Below, piece by piece: positions 41,321-49,709 of a DNA stretch of 58,908 nt. The stretch is from the NCBI GenBank assembly GCA_910584585.1, contig CAJUBP010000024.1, positions 4,835 to 63,742 on the forward strand, given 5' to 3'. Source of the stretch: an uncultured Lachnospiraceae bacterium (GTDB lineage: Bacteria > Bacillota > Clostridia > Lachnospirales > Lachnospiraceae). The translations under genes were made by a program, and so were the position numbers. Below the pieces are notes generated by a model. The model was not told the DNA's origin, made no database searches, and worked only from the letters and a program-made list of their open reading frames with translations. Each line of letters opens with the position of its first letter. Within the stretch, counting starts at the first letter, position 1.

Positions 41321-43882
41321 TTAAGATAAATTTTCTCGGATGTTTTTCTTCAGTATCTGGTTCTGCGGGCAGAAGGACAGCAGGAATATGCAGGCCATGG
41401 CGAAGGCGCAGAAGGCAAGGTGCACAGGCAGGCTCCAGCCGGCTTGCAGGCAGGAGGTTTCAAATTGTTCTTTCAGAAGTTCCAGGAAAGTTCCGGCGTA
41501 TTCGAATTCTGCTTGAAAGCTGCGGTAAGTCTGGATGTGCTTTGCCGCGAAATACAGGAGATATGCTGCATGTCCTAACAGGCAGGAAATCAGGCTTACA
41601 AAGAGGCTTTTTGCGGCCAGGCGAAGCCGGAGCTGCCGCCGGGACATTCCGATGACCTGCAGCAGCGCAAAGGATCTTTTCTGGGCCAGGGCCCGGAGCA
41701 TTTCTATGTTCCATAAAATCAAGGCCAGAATCAGGAATATGCATAGGCCCAGGATCCAGATGTGGAGCAAGGTCTGCAGAGCTTCTTGGCGGAGCGCGGT
41801 ATTCTGTTCCCGCCGGTTCCATAATTCCAGGTGATGTTCTGCCGCTGATTTGGCCATCAGGTAATCGGTGGAGAGAAATTCTGCGTCCATTCCAGTGTAA
41901 ATATGCGCGGCCGTATAGCTGTATTCCTGGTTGCTCCAGGAGCCATTGTAGAATAGGACGCCGTCTCTGTCAGTTTCCGTCAGCTTTTTGGCAAATGCGT
42001 TGGAGGCGATTACCCCATAATAATTATTTCCCATGCTGATGGAAGGATCCAGGTTTAAATCTGCTGTAATGATTCCGGCTACCTGGGCGCTGGAGCGGCT
42101 GACTGCCTCAGGTTTTCCGTAAGGCTGATAGCGCGTTTCCCCATCTTTGGTTCTTATGTGTTCCGTGCCGTTTTCGTCCAGTTCGCCTTTTCCGTAAGTG
42201 GATACGGTGATCCGGTCTCCGCAGGATACGCCGAAATCCTGGTATAAGTTCCCGTCCAGTTCTATGCCCGTTTCCGTGTTATAAGGGAGGTATAAAAGGA
42301 CGGATTCCCCGTTTTTGAATTTTTCCCGGTCAATTGTTTCTTCTGTATATTGGAAGAACTGCTCCCAGTAGTTCTCGGTGATTCCAAAAACTTCGCACAG
42401 CATTCCATCAGGTCCGTTTTCTCTTGCCGGGCCGTATTCCTCGTGGGTCCAGGGCTGTTGGGCCAGCTGGGCGCAGAATGGATTTTCCTCTATTCCGGGA
42501 AATTCCAATGTGCCGGAGAGCTGGCGCTGCGCGGTTACTCTTTCAATTCCGGGAAGAGATTGTATGCTTTCGAGATATTCATCTGTAATAAGGCTGTCCG
42601 GCATACCGGGAGTAAGGATGTAGGAATTTGACTGCGCCCATATCTGATCGATATAAACCGGGCTCAGTGATTCCAGATAGCAGAAGATAACAGCTAACAT
42701 GCTGACGGAGGAAAGGAGCAGCCGGCCCAGATGGTTTCGGCCTTTTTGCGCTGCGCCTGCCGAACTTTGGGAAGATGCAGCCAGGCGTCCCCGGAGGGAA
42801 TAGCGGAAAATCAGAAGCCGGGCGGCGAAAACGGCGCCAAACCAGAGCAGCAGAATTCCCCCAATCAGCGCGGCAGGGATGGAGATATAAAAGGCGCCGG
42901 CGCTGCGGGCCATCAGAAGCCGGATCAGAATCCAGGTGGCCAGGCTTCCCGCCGCAATTCCTCCTGCGGCAGCCGGCAGCAGTATCAGCAAAGTTTCATA
43001 AAAGATGACAGCGGAGAGCTGTTTTTTTGTTGCGCCGATGGTTCGGAATAACTGAATGGAACGTATCTGCTGGTTTAATTGTATGGAGTAGATGACAACG
43101 ACTGCGGCAATTGTTGTCAGCAAAATCAGGGCAAGGCTGAAATAATGGTAGTCTTCCTTTGCCAGAGGACCGTAGGCAGAAGAGTTCTCCACGGTATTTG
43201 CGCAGTCTTTTTTCAATTGCTGACAGAGCCTGCGGCTTTCTTCTTTTTCTGTGGACAGAAAATACTGGTAAGAGCAGGGGGGTCCAAGTTCCTTTGCCCC
43301 ATTCTCTGTGACGCAGGCGCCTGCAAGAGCCGCTTTTTCGGTTCCGGTATTCCACAGTCTGGTATATTCCCGAAGTATGCCGCAGAGAATGTATTCTTTG
43401 ACGATAATCTCGTCTTCTTTGTTCCTGATCCGCAAGGTTAAGGTCTGCCCCAGCTCATAGTCATAGCCCAGATCGCTTAGGACAGCAGCCTCCAGGGCAA
43501 TTTCATTGTCTTTGGCTGGGAATGTTCCGCTTTCCGCTTCAAGATGGCCAATGGAGCGGAGATTTTCATCCAGCGTCCCGATGCCCGTAAGGGTTGTCTC
43601 TCCGCCATCCAGCAGGTTTCCGTATATTTGGGCAGTGCCGTATGCCCGAATGTTTTTGTCCTGCAGCTCTTCCGTGAAAGGGTCCTGGCTGTAAACTGCG
43701 GCAGTCCATTCCCCGTACATGGCATAGCGCAGTTCTTCCCGGGTTTTGTTCAGGCTTCCGGTAACGCTTACGTTGATTACGGCAAATGCGACAGAGAAAA
43801 AACAAGCCAAAAGCAGATAAATGCTGCTTCGTTTCTTTCCTTTCAAACCTGTCTGGGCAATATCCAGTAAATAATTGTGCAT
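41321..43882 (-). CDS. FtsX-like ABC permease
   Basis: This 853-residue permease has two FtsX-type halves. TM1 is near 20-45 with an outside domain, then three TMs around 245-375; a fifth TM near 395-420 is followed by a large outside domain (about 425-680), then three more TMs. The last half carries the characteristic FALLQVIGMSRRQLRLRL loop after TM6. Together with the adjacent ATPase it would act on peptides or envelope substrates. GGAGGTGATAAT precedes ATG 43882. It lies directly after the histidine kinase gene, so the four genes look like an antimicrobial-peptide sensing and detoxification unit. Confidence 0.88.
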   Translation of the reverse strand: MHNYLLDIAQTGLKGKKRSSIYLLLACFFSVAFAVINVSVTGSLNKTREELRYAMYGEWTAAVYSQDPFTEELQDKNIRAYGTAQIYGNLLDGGETTLTGIGTLDENLRSIGHLEAESGTFPAKDNEIALEAAVLSDLGYDYELGQTLTLRIRNKEDEIIVKEYILCGILREYTRLWNTGTEKAALAGACVTENGAKELGPPCSYQYFLSTEKEESRRLCQQLKKDCANTVENSSAYGPLAKEDYHYFSLALILLTTIAAVVVIYSIQLNQQIRSIQLFRTIGATKKQLSAVIFYETLLILLPAAAGGIAAGSLATWILIRLLMARSAGAFYISIPAALIGGILLLWFGAVFAARLLIFRYSLRGRLAASSQSSAGAAQKGRNHLGRLLLSSVSMLAVIFCYLESLSPVYIDQIWAQSNSYILTPGMPDSLITDEYLESIQSLPGIERVTAQRQLSGTLEFPGIEENPFCAQLAQQPWTHEEYGPARENGPDGMLCEVFGITENYWEQFFQYTEETIDREKFKNGESVLLYLPYNTETGIELDGNLYQDFGVSCGDRITVSTYGKGELDENGTEHIRTKDGETRYQPYGKPEAVSRSSAQVAGIITADLNLDPSISMGNNYYGVIASNAFAKKLTETDRDGVLFYNGSWSNQEYSYTAAHIYTGMDAEFLSTDYLMAKSAAEHHLELWNRREQNTALRQEALQTLLHIWILGLCIFLILALILWNIEMLRALAQKRSFALLQVIGMSRRQLRLRLAAKSLFVSLISCLLGHAAYLLYFAAKHIQTYRSFQAEFEYAGTFLELLKEQFETSCLQAGWSLPVHLAFCAFAMACIFLLSFCPQNQILKKNIRENLS

Positions 43883-43917
43883 ATTATCACCTCCAGGTTT
43901 ATGGTAACACGTCAACC

Positions 43918-44877
43918 TTACGATTCCCGTACAATCTCCCTTACAGTTTCGTAAGGTCTTTTTCCGTCCAGGATTGGAACCTCCAGGAGGAAGCGCGCGC
44001 CTCCCTCTGCCTGGTTTCCTGCCTGTATGGCGCCGTGGTGGGCTTTCAGGATATCATTGGCCATGCTCAGTCCGATGCCGTATCCGGCTTTCCCATAGTT
44101 TCCCCGATAAAACCGTTCAAACAGGCAGGGCAGTTCTTCCTCTGGGATTCCCGGCCCTTCGTCTCTGATTTCCAATGCCAGGCTGTGGGCGCGGTCACTG
44201 GCCGTAATACTTACCGAAGAACCTGCGGGGGTATGTTCAATGGCGTTTTTCACCACATTTTCGACTGCCTGGGAAAACCAGTAGCTGTCGAGATACAGTT
44301 TCGGGAGCTCTGGAAGGTTAAGCGCAATTTCCACGTTTTTTTTCTTCCACAGCGGTTCTAACAGGGTCACAGTGTTTAAGATGAGCTGCCTGATGTCGCA
44401 GCGTTCCAGTTTCATATTGATTTTCTGGTCCGCAAGCTGGCTGCATTCCAGAATCCGGGCCACTTCTCTGGTAAGCCGGGCCATGCAGTTCTGGCATTCT
44501 GCCAATTCTGCCTGGGCTTCGGAACCGGAAGATTTTATCTGCGCCAGGTCAACGCGGATTTGCAGCGCGGTCAGAGATGTTTTCATCTGATGGGCCATGT
44601 TTTCCATAAACTGGTTCAGGCGTTTTTCCTGATTTTCCCGGTATCTGAGCCTGTGCTGCATTTGCTTTTCCGCAGCCGCAAGCTGATTCCTAAGGTTTGC
44701 CGCTTTTCCTTCTTCCAGGGATTCTTCCAGATTGGCGTTCCCGGTCAGCAAGAAGCAGTCCAGTTCACGGATCAGCTGATCTATCGTTGTTTCCATTGCG
44801 TACCGCTTGTGCCGTTCCAGCAGGAAAAGTCCGAATAGGATAAGAATTCCTGCCAGAATGATAAGTTTCTCTTCCAT
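43918..44877 (-). CDS. Sensor histidine kinase
   Basis: This 319-residue protein has one N-terminal TM (LIILAGILILFGLFLL), a short linker coiled coil, a HisKA domain with H-box MAHQMKTSLTAL, and HATPase motifs N (VVKNAIEHTP), G1 (DEGPGIP) and G2 (GYGIGLSMANDILKAH). With almost no outside domain it probably takes its signal through the membrane or the adjacent FtsX permease. ATG 44877 was chosen because the upstream extension translates the inserted palindromic element. Confidence 0.9.
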   Translation of the reverse strand: MEEKLIILAGILILFGLFLLERHKRYAMETTIDQLIRELDCFLLTGNANLEESLEEGKAANLRNQLAAAEKQMQHRLRYRENQEKRLNQFMENMAHQMKTSLTALQIRVDLAQIKSSGSEAQAELAECQNCMARLTREVARILECSQLADQKINMKLERCDIRQLILNTVTLLEPLWKKKNVEIALNLPELPKLYLDSYWFSQAVENVVKNAIEHTPAGSSVSITASDRAHSLALEIRDEGPGIPEEELPCLFERFYRGNYGKAGYGIGLSMANDILKAHHGAIQAGNQAEGGARFLLEVPILDGKRPYETVREIVRES

Positions 44878-44937
44878 TTTGCCCTCTTTCCTCCGGGCGC
44901 GTCTGCTGCCCAATGATAATTCATGCCGCCGGGGGTT

Positions 44938-45097
44938 AGGAACTGTAGGAAAATAAGTGATACAGATTGCGCAGGATATTTCTTCGAGTGTGCAGGTCAA
45001 AAAACGTAGGCGTAGCGGGCTACGTTGAGGCTTTTTGGCCTGTGCAATCGGAGAAATAGACAAGTCAAGATGTGTCACTTATTTTTCTACAGTTCCT
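44938..45097. mobile_element. Palindromic MITE-like element between regulator and kinase genes
   Basis: The terminal inverted repeats are 27 bp with two mismatches: AGGAACTGTAG-R-AAAATAAGTGA-Y-ACA at 44938-44964 and inverted at 45071-45097. The interior is also self-complementary (CAGG-Y-CAAAAA and CGTAG...CTACG arms around 44995-45045), so the RNA would fold into one long hairpin. Short TTA repeats flank both ends. There is no coding capacity. It splits an otherwise compact two-component operon. Confidence 0.75.
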
Positions 45098-45167
45098 TAA
45101 CTGCATGGCCGTTTCTCTGTGTGCATTTACCTCCCCGTACTTTATCCGGCCAGAAAAAAATTTCCGT

Positions 45168-45857
45168 TTATTTATGTACATGGATTGCCCAGCGGTAGCC
45201 GATGCCCCGCACGGTTTCTATGTAAGGGTCCCCCTGAAAGGTTCCAAGCTTGTCCCTCAGTCTGCTGATATTGACGCTCAAAGTATTCTCATCCACATAG
45301 GAGGCGTCCTTATCCCAGACATCGCTGAACATTTTATCCCGGCTCAAGGTATAGGGCCAGCCTATCAGCAGGCTCTGTGTCAACTGCAGTTCTATGGGAG
45401 TGAGATTCAGCAGTTCCTGGTTCTTGTATACCTGATGCTTTCCCATATCGTAAACCAGTTCGCCGGAAGAAATCCGCAGTCCGCCCAGCCGTTTCCCCCG
45501 CCGCAGAAGCGCCTGTACCCTCACCAGCAGCTCCTGCAGCCGGAAAGGCTTGGTAATGTAGTCGTCGCCTCCCACTGTAAAGCCCCGCACCACGTCCATT
45601 TCGCTCTGGTAAGCGGTCAGAAAAAGAACTGGAATATCTGAGATCTCCCGGATTTTCTTGCACAGCTCGTATCCGTTTTCTTCTCCCAGATTCACATCCA
45701 GCAAAATCAAATCCAGCCGCCGCGTTTTTAAAATCTCCAAAACTTTCCGGGAGTTATCGAGCCATTCTGTGTCATAACCGCTCCCCTTTAAAATATCCGT
45801 AAGCCCCAAAGCTACTGATTCATCATCCTCCACAATTAAAATGCGCGATTCTTCCAT
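45168..45857 (-). CDS. OmpR-family response regulator
   Basis: This 229-residue protein has a receiver domain with acidic pair EDDE near 10-13, phosphoacceptor in LDLILLDVNLG and Lys in PFRLQELL context (DDYITKPF). It also has an OmpR winged-helix domain (ELQLTQSLLIGWPYTLSRDKMFSDVWDKDASYVDENTLSVNISRLRDKLG... VRGIGYRW). GGAGGACACCGCA precedes the ATG. It is the first gene of the kinase/permease/ATPase set and presumably activates it. Confidence 0.93.
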   Translation of the reverse strand: MEESRILIVEDDESVALGLTDILKGSGYDTEWLDNSRKVLEILKTRRLDLILLDVNLGEENGYELCKKIREISDIPVLFLTAYQSEMDVVRGFTVGGDDYITKPFRLQELLVRVQALLRRGKRLGGLRISSGELVYDMGKHQVYKNQELLNLTPIELQLTQSLLIGWPYTLSRDKMFSDVWDKDASYVDENTLSVNISRLRDKLGTFQGDPYIETVRGIGYRWAIHVHK

Positions 45858-45889
45858 TGCGGTGTCCTCCGTTCTAAGATATTACAGCT

Positions 45890-45918
45890 ATTTTATCAAT
45901 TGTTTCTCTCTTTTTCAA
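45890..45918 (-). promoter_or_regulatory. Promoter of response-regulator operon
   Basis: On the minus strand TTGAAA (45918-45913) and TAAAAT (45895-45890) are separated by 17 bp, about 33 bp upstream of the regulator start. Confidence 0.65.
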
Positions 45919-46061
45919 GTCAGCCAACTTTCGGTAAGGTTATTCAAATCTGCGCTGCTCGCTCCATTACATTGAAATGGATTTTTTGTAAAGTCTATTC
46001 CCTTTGGAAAGCGATTGCGGTATAATGGAGCCATTGACAAATCGAAATGGAGGTAAAAGAC

Positions 46062-46829
46062 GTGGTATGGAAGAATAAATATCCGATATGTGAATTTGAC
46101 ACCGGTAAAAATCCGATTATTCAGGCAGCGAATTTTCTGGCTAAAAGCCTTCCTGAAAAATGTGTGGTTACTTTTTTCAGGAGGGAATTGGAACAGTTTG
46201 TTTCGGAAAACAATCTTCCTGTTATTGGCTATCTTAATTCAGAAGTGCTTGATATACCGATTTATGAATATGAATATGGTACAGATAAGCTTTGTATTAC
46301 AATGGCATTTTGTGGTGCGCCGGGTGCGGCTGTAGCGATTGAAGAACTTCATGCTATGGGATGTGAGAAATTTATAATCTGCGGGGGCGCAGGGGCATTG
46401 ACAAAGGACAGTAAAGTGGGAGAAATCATTATCCCTGTTTCTGCGGTTAGAGATGAGGGGACATCCTATCATTATTTAGAGCCATCCCGTGAAGTGGAAT
46501 GCCATAAAGAAACGGTTAAGACTGTTGTTTCGTGTTTGGAACAAATGGGGATTCCATTTACAACCGGAAAAACATGGACAAGCGACGCTATATACAGAGA
46601 AACTCCTGATATGGTTGAATTAAGGAGAAACGAGGGATGTATCACTGTAGAAATGGAAGCGGCAGCCTTTTTTGCGGTGTCCCAGTATTACAATATTCCG
46701 CTTGCCCAGTTATTATATGCCGGTGATGATGTAAGCGGTGAAGAATGGGATTCCCGAAATTGGAATACGCAAAAGAATATCCGATATAATTTAATTATCT
46801 CCGCAATCGAAATTGTAAAGAAATTATAA
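46062..46829 (+). CDS. Nucleoside phosphorylase (uridine phosphorylase/PNP family)
   Basis: This 255-residue protein has the PNP_UDP_1 pattern: a glycine-rich MAFCGAPGAAVAIEELHAMGCEKFIICGGAGAL stretch (phosphate and ribose binding), SDAIYRETP, and VEMEAAAFFAVSQYYNIPLAQLLYAGDDV, the conserved nucleoside-site MEAAA. It would phosphorolyse a nucleoside for salvage. The start was set at GTG 46062, 7 nt after GGAGGT; the ATG at 46047 overlaps that site. A TATAAT at 46021-46026 could be its -10. The gene is AT-richer than the neighbours on the left. Confidence 0.82.
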   Translation: MVWKNKYPICEFDTGKNPIIQAANFLAKSLPEKCVVTFFRRELEQFVSENNLPVIGYLNSEVLDIPIYEYEYGTDKLCITMAFCGAPGAAVAIEELHAMGCEKFIICGGAGALTKDSKVGEIIIPVSAVRDEGTSYHYLEPSREVECHKETVKTVVSCLEQMGIPFTTGKTWTSDAIYRETPDMVELRRNEGCITVEMEAAAFFAVSQYYNIPLAQLLYAGDDVSGEEWDSRNWNTQKNIRYNLIISAIEIVKKL

Positions 46830-47007
46830 CGGATTGTGTGGTTATAAGTTTAACCCGGAAATTTGTGAGGTAAAAAAATGTATGAGATACGAAAAATACA
46901 TAGCAATGAATTTCTTGCTTTCATAGTCCTCCGTTGCCTTCCTTAACAGCTTTTCCGTTTTGCTCTTGATTTTTGAAAATAAGGATAGCATAAAATCTAC
47001 CGTCCCG

Positions 47008-47400
47008 TTATACCGAATCGAAATCTTCCCCTGATAAAAGAACGGAAAGCCTTGCAGCGGCGGCATCAGGGTTTTTGGAGTAGAGCCTCACTATGTCGCC
47101 CATATCATTAAGGGCATTTACGGTGTGGGTAATCTCCCGCAGGAACATGATTTCATTATATTCTCTGTCCGATTCAAATCCCATTGTCTTATTCGGAAGT
47201 TTCCATGTCATAGGGCAGCTTTGAAAGAATGGGGGACATGGCGTAACGGATTAACATTTCCTTTTTATCCATAATGTCAGATTCATATTTCTCCGTTTCG
47301 CCTTTCAGCCATTCTACGGAAACATGGAGTGCGTCTGCCAGACCGTCAAGAACAAGTTTCTTGGCATTGTCAATCGTTCCCGCCTCGTACCTCTGAATGT
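47008..47400 (-). pseudogene. Remnant of an Xre-type HTH regulator
   Basis: On the minus strand 47400-47189 encodes the tail of an Xre HTH and linker (NIQRYEAGTIDNAKKLVLDG, then LADALHVSVEWLKGETEKYE). It begins mid-helix right at an inverted repeat and ends early at 47189. A further fragment in another frame (47211-47008, DREYNEIMFLREITHTVNALNDMG) continues the similar layout. The N-terminus is missing and there is at least one frameshift. Between the phosphorylase gene and this remnant I see nothing else coding. Confidence 0.6.
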
Positions 47401-47401
47401 T

Positions 47402-47462
47402 TTATTCCAACTTTATTCCCAATGTGTTAGAATTAAAAAATTGGAAATAAAGTTGGGAATAA
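47402..47462. repeat. Inverted repeat at the junction of two gene fragments
   Basis: Arms of about 22 bp (TTATTCCAACTTTATTCCCAAT and its inverse ATTGGAAATAAAGTTGGGAA-TAA) match with one mismatch and one indel around a 16-nt AT-rich loop. They separate the truncated Xre remnant from the truncated HATPase-like fragment, so this may be a recombination junction, an operator or a terminator. Confidence 0.6.
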
Positions 47463-47478
47463 CTGTCTTTTATACAGT

Positions 47479-47757
47479 TTGGATGAATTATTGCGGTATG
47501 GCGACGTGCTCAATATCATACAGGCAGATGAAACAGACCGGGTTGTGGAAAGGAAAGAAGTGCCGCTGTTTGATAACAAGGCATTTCGGGAAGCAATCAT
47601 CAATGCTGTCCTGCATAACAAATGGACAGAGGGAAACGAACCGATGATTTCCGTTTTTTCTGACAGAATAGAAATCTTATCAAGAGGCTCTCTACCGCCA
47701 GCACAGACAATGGAAGGCTTTTATATGGGGGAATCTGTTCCTGTGAATGAAGAATAA
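47479..47757 (+). pseudogene. Fragment of HATPase_c_4/RecG-like (AlbA_2-associated) regulator
   Basis: 92 residues (VPLFDNKAFREAIINAVLHNKW, then ISVFSDRIEILSRGSLPP) match the ATP-binding C-terminal half of the Schlafen-AlbA_2/HATPase_c_4 protein family, normally 400-500 residues. The DNA-binding N-terminal domain is missing and the frame stops right after the SVPxN-type motif. It is considered a decayed remnant. From its end to 48024 I see no supportable gene. Confidence 0.6.
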
Positions 47758-48024
47758 AGTTGAAAATAAAAAAACATTAAATGCAAGAATAGGTCTGTGT
47801 GAAAAAAGCATGTGGACTCTGAAAAAGAAGGTACGGGAAACCTTTGTGTGGGAACGAATGACCATAAAATCTGGAAAGGGCCGTAAGGCAAAATCCGATG
47901 GCCTCGAGGAACATATCTTGTTTTTGAACAACGGCTATTGCGCCATTTCCCCATCCCGCGAACATATTACTCCGTCGATATTTAACCGCCGGAGTAATAA
48001 CAACAGTTTCCCGCGAAATTTTTA

Positions 48025-48249
48025 TTAAAGCCTTATCCCATTTCCTTCATGAGGATGATTCTTAGCATATTCTTTCGCTTCTGCGCTTAATTGTTCCAGA
48101 TTCATCTTGTCAAAATACTCTCTTCTCCAAATCGTATAATCAAAGTTTTCCCTTTTAATCAATGCCACAAAGCGTTCTGCGTCAACAATTCCCAATTTTT
48201 CAATCAAACACGAAAAACCTGCATCCATAATTTCTGCGGTATTACTCAT
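48025..48249 (-). CDS. Antitoxin-like partner of a PIN-domain toxin
   Basis: This 74-residue protein (MSNTAEIMDAGFSCLIEKLGIVDAERFVALIKRENFDYTIWRREYFDKMN) resembles small antitoxins found beside PIN toxins in Firmicutes. ATG 48249 overlaps the TGA of the PIN fragment and GGAGGAGACAG lies upstream. The protein looks intact although its toxin is truncated. Confidence 0.6.
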   Translation of the reverse strand: MSNTAEIMDAGFSCLIEKLGIVDAERFVALIKRENFDYTIWRREYFDKMNLEQLSAEAKEYAKNHPHEGNGIRL

Positions 48250-48485
48250 TTTTCTGTCTCCTCCCATCTTCTGATAAATTCTCCTGGCGTCAGCACCTGT
48301 ATTGCTTTCGAGTGAAATTTAAGCAAGCGATTATCCGTTGTAATAAAATAATCTGTTCCTGCTATCATGGCACAGGCAACATGAAGCGCATTGAGTCTGG
48401 TCATCATAAGGTCGATAACGCATTGCAAGCATGCGATATTGAGATTCAAAACATCACTGCAGTCTGGGGATTCTGATTGCCGCAT
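48246..48485 (-). pseudogene. N-terminally truncated PIN-domain toxin
   Basis: 79 residues keep only the C-terminal half of a PIN RNase domain (LNALHVACAMIAGTDYFITTDNRLLKF, then VLTPGEFI). The N-terminal active-site Asp segment is absent from the sequence just upstream, which is instead the carA promoter region. A PIN domain needs about 130 residues, so this is probably inactive. Confidence 0.65.
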
Positions 48486-48498
48486 TTTGAGATAAATC

Positions 48499-48527
48499 TT
48501 GAAAAATCATTTCCATTATGATAGAAT
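48499..48527 (+). promoter_or_regulatory. carAB promoter
   Basis: TTGAAA (48499-48504) and TAGAAT (48522-48527) with a 17-bp spacer lie about 110 bp upstream of carA. The leader holds A-rich/T-rich arms (AAAAAAAGA near 48569 and TCTTTTTTTT near 48596) that could pair as a weak attenuator-like hairpin. No PyrR site was identified with confidence. Confidence 0.65.
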
Positions 48528-48638
48528 ATGCCCTGAAAAGGAAACAATAACAGAATAGACATACCCCAAAAAAAGACTGCAATGACGCAATTGACTCTTT
48601 TTTTTTGCCAAAAATCAGACAGAAAGGGCGGTAATTGA

Positions 48639-49709
48639 ATGAAAGCATTTCTCATACTGGAAGATGGAACCGTATTCGAAGGCATCCATATCGGCGCTGA
48701 CAAAGAAGCAGTCAGCGAGATTGTCTTTAATACCTCCATGACCGGATATCTTGAGGTTTTAACAGATCCCTCTTACGCGGGACAAGCCGTAGTCATGACA
48801 TATCCCCTGATTGGAAATTATGGAATTACGCCGGATATGGAATCAAGAAAACCCTGGGTGAAAGGATATATTGTAAGGGAGTTATCCAGAATGCCCAGCA
48901 ACTTCCGAAGCCAGGGGACCATACAGGATTTCCTGGTCAAACACGGAATTCCCGGAATTGCCGGAATTGACACCAGGGCCCTGACCAAAATCCTCCGGGA
49001 AAAGGGAACCATGAACGGCATGATTACTGCGGATGAAACTTACAGGTTAGAAGAGGTTCTGCCGAAGCTGAGAGCCTATACTACAGGGGCAGTGGTGGAG
49101 CAGGTGACCTGTGAATCGCCCTACACCCTGAAAGGCAAAGGAAAAAGGGTGGCGCTGCTGGATTTAGGAGCCAAGCAAAACATTGCCAAGTCACTGCAAA
49201 ACCGTGGCTGCGCCGTTACCGTTTATCCGGCCCATACGAAGGCAGAGGAAATTCTGGCAGAAAAGCCCGACGGGATTATGCTCAGCAACGGGCCGGGAGA
49301 TCCCAAGGAATGCGGCAGGGTGATTGAGGAAATCCGGAAGCTCTACGATTCCGACACGCCGATTTTTGCCATCTGCCTGGGACATCAGCTTATGGCCCTG
49401 GCCAAGGGCGCGGATACCCATAAGATGAAATACGGCCACCGGGGCGGCAACCATCCGGTGAAAGATTTAGAGACGGGACGGGTGTATATTTCTTCCCAGA
49501 ACCACGGCTATGTGGTGGATACGGACAATCTCGATCCTTCCGTGGCAGTTCCGGCTTTTGTCAATGTCAATGACGGCACCAATGAAGGGCTGAGCTATAA
49601 GGGCAAAAATATTTTTACCGTCCAGTTTCACCCGGAAGCCTGTCCGGGGCCCCAGGACAGCAGTTACTTATTTGACCGGTTTATCAATATGATGGGAGGG
49701 AACCAGTAA
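48639..49709 (+). CDS. carA: Carbamoyl-phosphate synthase small (glutaminase) subunit
   Basis: This 356-residue protein has the CarA N-terminal domain (MKAFLILEDGTVFEG, VFNTSMTGYLEVLTDPSYAGQ) and a class I glutamine amidotransferase domain. The nucleophile Cys is in FAICLGHQLMALA and the His/Glu pair in FHPEACPGP. It feeds ammonia to CarB for pyrimidine and arginine synthesis. AGAAAGGGCGG precedes the ATG. Its stop overlaps the carB ATG by one base. Confidence 0.98.
   Translation: MKAFLILEDGTVFEGIHIGADKEAVSEIVFNTSMTGYLEVLTDPSYAGQAVVMTYPLIGNYGITPDMESRKPWVKGYIVRELSRMPSNFRSQGTIQDFLVKHGIPGIAGIDTRALTKILREKGTMNGMITADETYRLEEVLPKLRAYTTGAVVEQVTCESPYTLKGKGKRVALLDLGAKQNIAKSLQNRGCAVTVYPAHTKAEEILAEKPDGIMLSNGPGDPKECGRVIEEIRKLYDSDTPIFAICLGHQLMALAKGADTHKMKYGHRGGNHPVKDLETGRVYISSQNHGYVVDTDNLDPSVAVPAFVNVNDGTNEGLSYKGKNIFTVQFHPEACPGPQDSSYLFDRFINMMGGNQ

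Noticed and set aside
46842..47066. 74-aa minus-strand frame
   Set aside because: It overlaps the Xre-remnant region in another frame and shows no recognisable domain.
47747..48028. 93-aa plus-strand frame
   Set aside because: There is no homology, it starts inside the HATPase-like fragment and its composition looks random; possibly decayed DNA.
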